Of a stretch of DNA of 8,879 bases, positions 1-6,176 are shown piece by piece; within the stretch, counting starts at the first letter, position 1; each line of letters begins with the position of its first letter. The translations under genes and the position numbers were made by a program. The DNA comes from Nostoc sp. CHAB 5834 (GTDB lineage: Bacteria > Cyanobacteriota > Cyanobacteriia > Cyanobacteriales > Nostocaceae). The stretch covers positions 1 to 8,879 of the forward strand of contig JAIVFU010000206.1 of NCBI GenBank assembly GCA_020829485.1, in the 5' to 3' direction. The notes beneath the pieces were generated by a model. It searched no databases. It was not told where the DNA came from and saw only the letters and a program-made list of their open reading frames with translations.

Positions 1-118
1 TAAAATATTATTTAGGATAGGTAAATAATATGAGTATACGAGCCAGTGAAGTATTTTTTTACTCTCCTTGTCGAGAAAATATTCAGTAAAAACCCCTTTG
101 TGACAGTTAGGGTGCGGA

Positions 119-643
119 ATGTCAGTTAGAGAAGTTCCAGATGAAAAAATAAAACTTCGTTACCGTTCAGCAATAGAAGAGAAATATAATAATAAATATA
201 AAAATTACTTAAAAAGCAAGATTGTTGAACCTGAAGATGGCTACATTATTGCTATAAACGGAAGTTCGATACCATCAGCTAGACGTGAGCGCGAAATTCC
301 AAGAATTATTCGTAGTGTTTTACCTTTTGGTAATGAATCTATACTTATAGATAGTGAATCTAATCTGCCGATAGATCGATTTTATCATTATCAAGATATA
401 TCATTAAAAAAATCTGGCTCATCAGTATCAACTGATATTTTTTTTAAGCCAGAATACAGTGGTATCAGTGCAATATTGTTTTCATTAATAGATGCATTAA
501 ATCGTCCAAACCAACTCGGAGAAGATTTTGTATTGCTTCATAACCCAATAGCAACGAGGCAACTACCTAAAGGCTTTATTAAGTTAGGTTGTGAATATTG
601 GGTAGATGGCTCAGAATTAAAGTTTACTACTTGGGATACATAA
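119..643 (+). CDS. Hypothetical protein, possibly the C-terminal part of a longer protein
   Basis: This is a 174-residue soluble protein with no signal peptide or membrane segment. The first 40 residues are highly charged and helical (residues 9-35, rich in K, R, E and Y). A compact region follows, with a YIIAINGSSIP stretch near residue 42, STDIFFKPEYSGISAILFS near 104-122, and a LLHNPIA...LPKGFIKLGCEYWV tail. These blocks remind me of the C-terminal half of uncharacterised, possibly nuclease-like proteins of about 300 residues, but I cannot name the family. The start is the first ATG after an in-frame TGA at 101-103, with a weak AGGG ribosome site about 6 nt upstream. All frames before it are closed, so any N-terminal half is absent. 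The gene is visibly more AT-rich than its neighbours. It converges with the metacaspase-like gene across 34 bp. The reading frame is convincing; the function is unknown. Confidence 0.72.
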   Translation: MSVREVPDEKIKLRYRSAIEEKYNNKYKNYLKSKIVEPEDGYIIAINGSSIPSARREREIPRIIRSVLPFGNESILIDSESNLPIDRFYHYQDISLKKSGSSVSTDIFFKPEYSGISAILFSLIDALNRPNQLGEDFVLLHNPIATRQLPKGFIKLGCEYWVDGSELKFTTWDT

Positions 644-677
644 ATAAAATCTGCTCTGTGTCAGTTTACTAAAGACC

Positions 678-2621
678 TTACTTACTGCGCCTTTGGAGTT
701 CTTTAATTCTGTTCTGCGCTTTTTGAGCATTGAATATTTCTCCCTTTTTCTGAAACAGAGGGACTGCATCCTGATAATTTTTAATAGCTTCCGGTATATT
801 GCCTAGTTCAGAGTTGATATCTCCCAAGCTGGAGTGGGCAGATGCCTTACCAAAATAATTAGCCGCAGGATTGACTGCTCCCCAGTTCTTGTTGATAGCA
901 ATTCCCTGAGTAAAATCCCTAAGCGCTCCCTTCCGATCAGCATCTGAGAAGTAGCGGGCAAGTCCCCGGTAATAATAGGCAATAGCTAGGTCAGACTTGA
1001 AATTGATTGCCTGCTTGAAATTTTCAAAAGCAGGTCGAAATTCGCCCAACGAATAGTGAACAAAACCTCTATTGAAATAGGCAGAGGCAACACCATAGTA
1101 GTTAGTATCAGGATTGTCTGTCCCCCAGTTTTTGTTAATTTGAATTGCTTGAGTGTAATCCGCGATCGCGCCCTGGTTATTTCCTTGCTTAAGTTTTTTG
1201 AATGCCTGATTATACAAGTCCAATGAACTAATCTTGGTTGAGTAAGATGAAGTAGGACTGGCAATTGATGCAGGTGATTTAATTGGTTGCTCGCGGAATG
1301 ATGTTACCCTCAAATAAGCTACTAAAGCCAGAGAAGTAGCAATGCTTACGCCAATAAAGAGTTTAAGGTTTCTTAGAAATGTAACAGAAATAGCCGACAT
1401 CCTTGGAAGCCTAATTCTAGGTGGCGTAGGAGTTTCAGCTTGGCTTGCGGCTAGGACTTTGTTTGACGGGTTGACAGGTGTTACATCTTCACTGCGGAAG
1501 GAAGTTTGAGCCGGAATCACTTCCCCCGGTTCACTTGAAGGTTGGATTACTTTTTTCTGGGAAGTAATTTGAGCTTCAATTAGGGCAATGTCTTGATCTC
1601 TGAGTTCTAAAACTCGTTGTAAGTGTTTTAACTCGTTTTGAGTGTCGCTACAGAGAGAATGCTCACGCCCAATCGCCTCAACTAAAACTTGCTCATAGCG
1701 CTGCAATCTTTTCTGGTACTCTTGGTAAGGTTTAAGCACCTCATCTTCAATTGCCGCAGCAACTTCAGGTAGCAGTCCCAGCCCATCTCGTAGGGCATCT
1801 AAGGTATTACGCCCTACGACAGAAATCATGCCACGAATGGCAAAATGCTCAACTTCTTTGCGATACCTTAGCTTTGGATCTTCGATGGGTGCTTGAGAAA
1901 GACGGATCTTGTAGCCTTCTTTGACGGCATAAATTTCTGGTTTCATTGCTGGCGCAGCTTCTTGAACTTTCCCTTTGGCATACTCATGCAACTCATCAAT
2001 TGAAACTACACCATCATTATCGATATCTGCTGCTCCAGTCGCAATTCCCTCGACTAGATAACGAGTGTAAGTCGAAAGGTCTGATCCCTCCTGCTCGAAG
2101 GAATACTGGGTGGAAGTCGAAGACGTAAGGACAGCCCGTCCTTCTCCTCCCAGTTGGCTTTTAACATTTACAGAACCGTCATCCTTAGCTAACCAACCTT
2201 CAGCAAATGCTCCACTAAAGCAACAATCCAGAATTATAACTTGTCGCTTAGAGCGGCTATTGCTCATAATGTCTTGCACAAAACTGGCTGGAACTGCTGT
2301 TGCTCGAATCAGTTCCCCCTGTGGGGTTTTACGAGTTATGCGAGTAGCTAAGTGCAGCTTACCGTTGTCGTCTTTGATGCCATGACCAGAGAAAAACAGC
2401 AGTACTAGATCGTCTTTCTTGCGAGCTGAAAACAAGATTTCAATTGCTTCCTGCATCTCCTGAGGCTTAGGATTTAACAACATTTTAACTTCATCAAACC
2501 CACCCACGTCGGCCTGCTGTAATACTCGCCGCATTGCCTCTATGTCTCTGGCAGATCCAGGCAGGGGGGTCAAACCAGGTTCGTAATCGCTGACCCCGAT
2601 CACCAGTGCCATCTTAGCCAT
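678..2621 (-). CDS. Metacaspase-like (peptidase C14) protein with EF-hand loop, membrane segment and TPR repeats
   Basis: This is a 647-residue putative cysteine protease. The caspase-like domain covers about residues 1-240. It has the catalytic His in FFSGHG (H80) and the catalytic Cys in DCCFSG (C134, the second Cys), the dyad of clan CD proteases. Metacaspases usually cut after Arg or Lys and are often calcium-dependent. Residues 199-210 form a textbook EF-hand loop (D199, D201, D203, G204, S207, E210). Residues 245-355 form a charged helical, probably coiled-coil, region, followed by a Pro/Ser-rich linker. One hydrophobic segment (about 418-437) should span the membrane. The remaining part (about 465-645) contains TPR units, two of them with the same INKNWG..NP..NY.G.ASA insert. 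The first ATG is preferred because AGGAGGT lies 5 nt upstream, while the second ATG (codon 4) is too far away. A single-gene unit is likely. The fold call is firm; substrate and partner are unknown. Confidence 0.93.
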   Translation of the reverse strand: MAKMALVIGVSDYEPGLTPLPGSARDIEAMRRVLQQADVGGFDEVKMLLNPKPQEMQEAIEILFSARKKDDLVLLFFSGHGIKDDNGKLHLATRITRKTPQGELIRATAVPASFVQDIMSNSRSKRQVIILDCCFSGAFAEGWLAKDDGSVNVKSQLGGEGRAVLTSSTSTQYSFEQEGSDLSTYTRYLVEGIATGAADIDNDGVVSIDELHEYAKGKVQEAAPAMKPEIYAVKEGYKIRLSQAPIEDPKLRYRKEVEHFAIRGMISVVGRNTLDALRDGLGLLPEVAAAIEDEVLKPYQEYQKRLQRYEQVLVEAIGREHSLCSDTQNELKHLQRVLELRDQDIALIEAQITSQKKVIQPSSEPGEVIPAQTSFRSEDVTPVNPSNKVLAASQAETPTPPRIRLPRMSAISVTFLRNLKLFIGVSIATSLALVAYLRVTSFREQPIKSPASIASPTSSYSTKISSLDLYNQAFKKLKQGNNQGAIADYTQAIQINKNWGTDNPDTNYYGVASAYFNRGFVHYSLGEFRPAFENFKQAINFKSDLAIAYYYRGLARYFSDADRKGALRDFTQGIAINKNWGAVNPAANYFGKASAHSSLGDINSELGNIPEAIKNYQDAVPLFQKKGEIFNAQKAQNRIKELQRRSK

Positions 2622-2626
2622 TCTTG

Positions 2627-2633
2627 ACCTCCT
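2627..2633 (-). promoter_or_regulatory. Strong ribosome binding site of the metacaspase-like gene
   Basis: AGGAGGT on the minus strand, 5 nt before ATG 2621. It is a near-perfect Shine-Dalgarno sequence and fixes the start. A TTGACA hexamer (minus strand, 2709-2714) lies upstream, but no convincing -10 box sits at the right spacing, so I do not call a promoter. Confidence 0.8.
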
Positions 2634-2866
2634 ATATCGAAATAACCAAAAGCTGTGAAGCAGTGGCTGTTACTATCGAATGTATTTGCAGCCATTTAAA
2701 ATCGGATTTGTCAAAATAATTTCAAATGGGGAAGAAACAATACTTGCCAGAACAGCTTTTGTTGACATAGTGTTTTTAACTCACTACTGTTAGCGCTTAT
2801 AAGTAGACATTAGCGTACAAAAAACCTTTTTTGGCACGGTGATGCCTTATTAGGGGCAAGTACAGA

Positions 2867-2890
2867 CAATATTGATAGCAATATTGATAT
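2867..2890. repeat. Two-copy 12-bp tandem repeat with palindromic core
   Basis: CAATATTGATAG is followed directly by CAATATTGATAT. The two 12-bp units differ only in the last base, and each contains the palindrome CAATATTG. It could be a paired binding site upstream of the recombinase gene or a chance duplication. Confidence 0.6.
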
Positions 2891-2898
2891 CACCTTAA

Positions 2899-2955
2899 GT
2901 CCTGTAACTGTAACGGGAGTCAAAGCGGATCATACCTGTAAAGAGTTACAGGGCT
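2899..2955. repeat. CTGTAA repeat cluster with alternative hairpins
   Basis: CTGTAA occurs at 2902-2907, 2908-2913 and 2936-2941, and its complement TTACAG at 2946-2951. CCTGTAACT (2901-2909) pairs perfectly with AGTTACAGG (2944-2952). CCTGTAA (2935-2941) pairs with TTACAGG (2946-2952) around a 4-nt loop, so the two hairpins exclude each other. The cluster lies about 170-225 bp upstream of a tyrosine recombinase gene. Recombinase arm or core sites, or a regulatory structure, are both possible. Confidence 0.5.
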
Positions 2956-3124
2956 ACAATCATAAGCAAGTTTAATCAGCCAACGGAATAATCAGGGTTG
3001 TAGCGGTCGTGCTGTCGTGCTGATTGATAAGTCTGGGTTAATCGGGTGTCATCGCTCACGAAATAATCAGCTTTTTGGGGAGTTACATTGTTTTATTGCA
3101 CAAAGACCATGTAGGCTAGACCCT

Positions 3125-3694
3125 ATGAAAATAAACCGGTTCGGCAGGGCAGAAATTCTCACACCCGATCAAATTAATGTCCTATTTACTGAGGGCTTTG
3201 TCAACCCGCGCGATCGCGCTCTATTTGGCGTGTGCCTTTATGCTGCCTGCCGAATCAACGAAGCCTGCACTTTGGCGGTGAAAGACGTGTTTGGCAGCAG
3301 TGGTGTCAGAGGCGTGTTAGTACTACGGAGCGTTAACACCAAAGGCAAGCGAGACACAAGGGAAATCCAAGTGCATCCAAAGCTCAAGCAGTATTTAGAA
3401 GAGTACAACCCCAATCGCCGCAAGGAGTTTTTGTTTCCTGGTCGGCATGGGTTGGGACATATCCACAAGGTCAGCGCTGACAAAATCCTCAGAGATACCT
3501 GTTTGCGGCTGGGCATTGAGGGCGTTAGTACCCACAGTTTCAGGAGGACTGCGCTAACCAGAATGAGCGATGCCAGGATACCGTTGCGCCACATTCAGGA
3601 GATATCGGGGCATCGGACTTTGGCGGCTTTAGAGCGATATCTGGGTGTCACCGAGAAGCAGAAACAAAACGCGATCTCTGCTTTAGATTTTTGA
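3125..3694 (+). CDS. Minimal tyrosine recombinase / phage integrase family protein
   Basis: This is a 189-residue site-specific recombinase made almost only of the catalytic domain. The full tyrosine-recombinase set is visible: R43 (CRINEA), a beta-hairpin Lys at K73 or K75 (NTKGKR), H137 and R140 (HSFRRT), H163 (SGHRT) and nucleophile Y172 (LERYLGV). It should cut and rejoin DNA through a 3'-phosphotyrosine intermediate. The usual N-terminal SAM-like core-binding domain is missing, since only about 12 residues precede the first catalytic-domain helix. Short versions like this are familiar to me from cyanobacteria. I chose ATG 3125 (MKINRFGRAE) because it matches how such proteins begin. The frame remains open up to a GTG at 3017, but the extra 36 residues do not look like a conserved domain. 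The ribosome site before 3125 is weak. A HIP1 site lies inside the gene (3210). No paired att sites were found, so its target is unknown. Confidence 0.88.
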   Translation: MKINRFGRAEILTPDQINVLFTEGFVNPRDRALFGVCLYAACRINEACTLAVKDVFGSSGVRGVLVLRSVNTKGKRDTREIQVHPKLKQYLEEYNPNRRKEFLFPGRHGLGHIHKVSADKILRDTCLRLGIEGVSTHSFRRTALTRMSDARIPLRHIQEISGHRTLAALERYLGVTEKQKQNAISALDF

Positions 3695-3881
3695 TTATTT
3701 TTATAATAGATTCTATACGGAAGGAATTAGTACGTATAAAAGTCCTAATTTTGATTTCTACAAAATCAAAAATACTAAGCTTTTGTTGTTGTTTACTTTC
3801 AGTAGACCGAAAAGTTTGGCGATCGCAGTATTGAAAGTGGCTCATCAAGTCCTTAGCGTAACTTTCGGAATCACTGCTCAT
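3648..3881 (-). CDS. Doubtful small ORF antisense to the recombinase 3' end
   Basis: This is a 77-codon frame that overlaps only the last 47 bp of the recombinase gene and otherwise fills the gap after it. ATG 3881 is preceded by AAGGGG, 4 nt upstream, a usable ribosome site. The product would be basic and low in complexity, with no recognisable motif, and a HIP1 site sits inside it (3819). The AT-rich C-terminal half looks like translated intergenic DNA. It may be a real small gene, a relic or nothing. Confidence 0.2.
   Translation of the reverse strand: MSSDSESYAKDLMSHFQYCDRQTFRSTESKQQQKLSIFDFVEIKIRTFIRTNSFRIESIIKIIKNLKQRSRFVSASR
3749..3771. terminator. AT-rich hairpin downstream of the recombinase gene
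   Basis: TTTTGATTT and AAATCAAAA form a perfect 9-bp stem with a 5-nt loop, 55 bp after the recombinase stop. Only one pair is G:C and no clean U-tract follows, so this is at best a weak terminator. A neighbouring weaker dyad is AATTAG / CTAATT (3725-3730 and 3745-3750). Confidence 0.3.
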
Positions 3882-3989
3882 TTCACCCCTTAATATTAGA
3901 AATTTTGTAAATTGTGGCTATTTTAACTTCTTTAACGTAAAGAAAAATAACCCTTCATTATACCAAAGAATATTTATGCAAGAGTTCTC

Positions 3990-4400
3990 ATGAACTCCCA
4001 CAATCTCAGCATAACGGATACTGAGTATATCCAGCTACTAGCCCAAGGTTACAATCCAAATCTAGAATATCAGTTGATAGAGCTTGGCGAAAGCGCAGAG
4101 CAAGCACGGAAGTTGGCGCGAGTAGTTGGGCTGACACAAAACAAGCCACTTCATACAGAACAGGAGTGGCAAGAATTTATGGACATTTGGGAAGATGAGT
4201 TTAGGGATGCGATCACTTATATTCGTAAGAGGATAGGCGATCGCCTGGTTAAATCATCAAAGTATACCCCTAAGAGGATGTTTGAAAAGTGCGAATTTCG
4301 CAAAAACAGGTGGTCGTCCCATAATAAGATGTGGCAAGTAATCAATACAATTTTCGAGAGTGTTGACGCAAGGATGTACAGGGATTCAGATTATGGTTAG
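3990..4400 (+). CDS. Hypothetical protein, 136 residues, charged and helical
   Basis: I do not recognise this protein. It is soluble, highly charged and probably mostly helical. A short N-terminal segment (about 9-50) contains YIQLLAQGYNPNLEYQLIELGESAEQARKL split over two helices. It is followed by an acidic, Trp-rich stretch (HTEQEWQEFMDIWEDEF, about 55-71) and a basic C-terminal half (80-135). No signal peptide, membrane segment or catalytic motif is visible. AAGAG lies 5 nt before ATG 3990, a good ribosome site. A 5-codon frame ATGCAAGAGTTCTCATGA (3976-3993) overlaps the start as ATGA and might couple translation. A HIP1 site lies inside (4237). The gene stands alone on the plus strand and converges with the HEAT-repeat gene across 45 bp. 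Good ribosome site and codon flow support a real gene; no function can be proposed. Confidence 0.65.
   Translation: MNSHNLSITDTEYIQLLAQGYNPNLEYQLIELGESAEQARKLARVVGLTQNKPLHTEQEWQEFMDIWEDEFRDAITYIRKRIGDRLVKSSKYTPKRMFEKCEFRKNRWSSHNKMWQVINTIFESVDARMYRDSDYG
4237..4244. repeat. HIP1 palindrome (one of five)
   Basis: GCGATCGC is the highly iterated palindrome typical of many cyanobacterial genomes. Further copies lie at 1162-1169, 3210-3217, 3819-3826 and 8323-8330. Together they are the main evidence for the host group. Confidence 0.9.
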
Positions 4401-4445
4401 AGGTTTGGCTTAAATTTACTTCTTACAACTTTTCAAATCCCTCCT

Positions 4446-5429
4446 CTAAGCAGGCTGAGGCTCTCGGCGTGCCTGCCGTAAAGAGACTGCTGTTTGTGCT
4501 GTCGATGCCAAGAAACTCTTGCCATCGTAGTTTCCTTCGAGCAGAACTGGTAGAGAAGCACCACCTCGGACTGCACGAATACTAAACTGCAAAGTTCCCC
4601 GTCCCAGTTGGGCTACTCCAGCATAGCTAAGGCGACCTTTGTTATCATACACAAGAACATTAAGTTCATTTGGCTTGATACTGGGTGAAGTTAGCATAGA
4701 AAGAGCTAATTGATACTTTCCTAGTTCAACGCTCTTTAGCATCATGATGCCAGTCATGGCTTTTCTTTCCATGAGCTTTGTCATTTTTTGAGATGAATCA
4801 AATTCTTCATTTAATAAGAACATCCACTGAAAGCTCTGGCATTGAAGTTTCCACCCCACAGCTTCAGAAATTAAAATGCCTATAGGTTCTTGATTGATAG
4901 CATCGATAGCATCAGAGAGTTCTGATCTGATGCTCGACGTTATTTCAATGCTTTGCGTGCGTGTTTCTAAGGAAGAAGGCACTGGCAAAAATTCGCGCTC
5001 GGTTGGCAGAGGTATTTCTGTTCCTGGAAGATTCAGACGATAAGAGATGAGAGTGGTGGCAAAATTTGCCTGTCGCAAAGCAGCTCCAGAACTGCGTGCA
5101 GCAGCTTTTTCAATGGCACTAATAACGGATGCGTCACCTACACGTCCCAGTGTTCGCATCACACCCATCAGCGTAGTTGGGTCATTAGTCTCTGTCCCTG
5201 CGATCAATGCGTTGATTGCTCCAGGCTCGCGCAAATGGCCAAGGTAAAGAGCAGACATGTGCCGAAAGCGGGAGTCTTCTTTATCATTGAGCAAAATGGC
5301 TTCGTATGCACGAAATTTGTCTGGCGCATCTGTGGTTAGTAGAAGTTGCATTGCTTCTGATCGTGCCAGAGATGTATCCTGACCAGCAATGACAGCTTTA
5401 AGAAGATCAACTGAAATTATGTTCGTCAT
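4446..5429 (-). CDS. HEAT-repeat-like protein with C-terminal beta-rich domain (third gene of the operon)
   Basis: This is a 327-residue protein without signal peptide or membrane segment. Residues about 15-130 look like HEAT or PBS-lyase-type helical repeats (for example RFRHMSALYLGHL, GAINALIAG, GVMRTLGRVGDASVISAIEKAA), an alpha-solenoid that normally binds other proteins. After a Pro-rich linker (about 135-155) comes a mixed region (160-220), then a probable beta-sandwich (about 225-310). A basic tail RQARREPQPA ends the protein. Start choice: ATG 5429 has GAGGG 8 nt upstream. ATG 5444 overlaps the upstream TGA as ATGA, and a TTG at 5450 is also open. I prefer 5429, but coupling through 5444 is possible. 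It follows the metzincin gene with an 11-bp gap. An adaptor, chaperone or inhibitor for the protease or fibre protein is inference from context only. Confidence 0.85.
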   Translation of the reverse strand: MTNIISVDLLKAVIAGQDTSLARSEAMQLLLTTDAPDKFRAYEAILLNDKEDSRFRHMSALYLGHLREPGAINALIAGTETNDPTTLMGVMRTLGRVGDASVISAIEKAAARSSGAALRQANFATTLISYRLNLPGTEIPLPTEREFLPVPSSLETRTQSIEITSSIRSELSDAIDAINQEPIGILISEAVGWKLQCQSFQWMFLLNEEFDSSQKMTKLMERKAMTGIMMLKSVELGKYQLALSMLTSPSIKPNELNVLVYDNKGRLSYAGVAQLGRGTLQFSIRAVRGGASLPVLLEGNYDGKSFLASTAQTAVSLRQARREPQPA

Positions 5430-5440
5430 TCTAGATGCCC

Positions 5441-6151
5441 TCATTGACAACCATTGTGGATAAAGCAGTGGTCTCGAATCTCGTCATCCTGCGCTGAAAA
5501 AAGTTTTACTGAGGTTACAATGCTGCTAGCAAGCTTGCTTTGGCACATCAGGTTATCAGGTTTGTCTTGTTCATGTTCAAGACCAAGATAGTGACCAATT
5601 TCATGAGCAAAAGAGCGAGCTGTTTGCTGCATTCCATTCGAGATTTCAACCACAGAGCCACTCATCTTAGTAGTCTTGTCTTTGTTGCAAGAGCCGTCAA
5701 TATCGGAGCGGCCAACCGTACCACCGACATAGTCACGGACGATGAAAACATCGAGGGCATTGTTATGGACTGTCCACTCGTCGGTCAGTTGGGCTGCTTC
5801 ATCATCATTGTCTATAATGTGGCGACCGTTTGCTTTGGCTACAGTAATGGCGAAGGGCAGAACTCGCCCAACGCCCAAATTGGCTTGCTGCTTATAAATA
5901 GCTCGGCACTTATGGACAGCCGCATCAACTTCATCAAGATCAGCATTGGTGAAGAGATCGCTGCCTACAAGAATAATGTTGATGTGAAAATGCTTTCCCT
6001 TGAGCATTTTGATTTGGTCAAGCAGTGAAATGGTTGAAGGAGCGCCAGTGAGTTGCGGTACTTTGCCTCTACGCAATCCAAGGAAGTTCCGCATCACAGA
6101 GAAGGGCGGTTTGATACCAATGCAGGAAGCTGTTTTTAATAAAGATGCCAT
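5441..6151 (-). CDS. Metzincin-type zinc metalloprotease (second gene of the operon)
   Basis: This is a 236-residue putative zinc endopeptidase. The metzincin signature HExxHxxGxxH is complete at residues 183-193 (HEIGHYLGLEH): H183, H187 and H193 would bind zinc and E184 is the general base. NLM at 200-202 could provide the Met-turn. The domain from about residue 55 begins with a beta-strand (HINIILVG) and looks like a compact reprolysin- or pappalysin-like catalytic domain. Residues 1-50 could be a short propeptide or docking segment; no signal peptide is evident, which is unusual for this mostly secreted clan. I chose ATG 6151 because GGAGAG lies 6 nt upstream. A longer frame to 6190 would overlap the fibre gene. 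The gap to the fibre gene is 25 bp and the stop lies 11 bp before the next start. Export by a fibre-like or injection-type particle is speculation. Confidence 0.9.
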   Translation of the reverse strand: MASLLKTASCIGIKPPFSVMRNFLGLRRGKVPQLTGAPSTISLLDQIKMLKGKHFHINIILVGSDLFTNADLDEVDAAVHKCRAIYKQQANLGVGRVLPFAITVAKANGRHIIDNDDEAAQLTDEWTVHNNALDVFIVRDYVGGTVGRSDIDGSCNKDKTTKMSGSVVEISNGMQQTARSFAHEIGHYLGLEHEQDKPDNLMCQSKLASSIVTSVKLFSAQDDEIRDHCFIHNGCQ

Positions 6152-6157
6152 TGATAA

Positions 6158-6163
6158 CTCTCC
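6158..6163 (-). promoter_or_regulatory. Ribosome binding site that fixes the metzincin start
   Basis: GGAGAG on the minus strand, 6 nt before ATG 6151 and inside the 25-bp gap after the fibre gene. It argues against the longer frame that begins at 6190. Confidence 0.75.
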
Positions 6164-6176
6164 ATACTGTAAGTTT

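Larger units (their letters stand above)
2641..3124. other. Non-coding region between divergent metacaspase-like and recombinase genes
   Basis: This stretch should carry the 5' signals of both flanking genes. It contains a 10-bp inverted repeat CAAAAGCTGT / ACAGCTTTTG (2647-2656 and 2752-2761). It also holds a two-copy 12-bp tandem repeat (2867-2890), a cluster of CTGTAA elements with competing hairpins (2899-2955) and a tandem GTCGTGCT pair (3006-3021). A TTGACA at 2762-2767 on the plus strand has only a poor -10 match 17 nt later. An open frame at 2814-2975 has no ATG, GTG or TTG start codon. I see no RNA gene. Confidence 0.6.

Noticed and set aside
1..118. 19-codon frame from ATG 30 and search for the missing N-terminal part of the first gene
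   Set aside because: Too short to support. All three plus-strand frames contain stops, so no N-terminal extension is visible.
986..1264. 92-codon minus-strand open frame inside the metacaspase-like gene
   Set aside because: Out-of-frame shadow of the TPR region, with no ribosome site or recognisable content.
3017..3124. Longer recombinase start at GTG 3017
   Set aside because: The extra 36 residues are Cys/Arg/His-rich without domain character, and the tandem GTCGTGCT repeat overlaps the GTG. ATG 3125 begins like other short recombinases.
3238..3594. 118-codon minus-strand open frame
   Set aside because: Antisense to the catalytic core of the tyrosine recombinase; a shadow of the conserved frame.
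5540..6028. 162-codon plus-strand open frame
   Set aside because: It is fully antisense to the metzincin gene, whose zinc-binding signature and ribosome site prove the minus strand. No motif in the antisense product.
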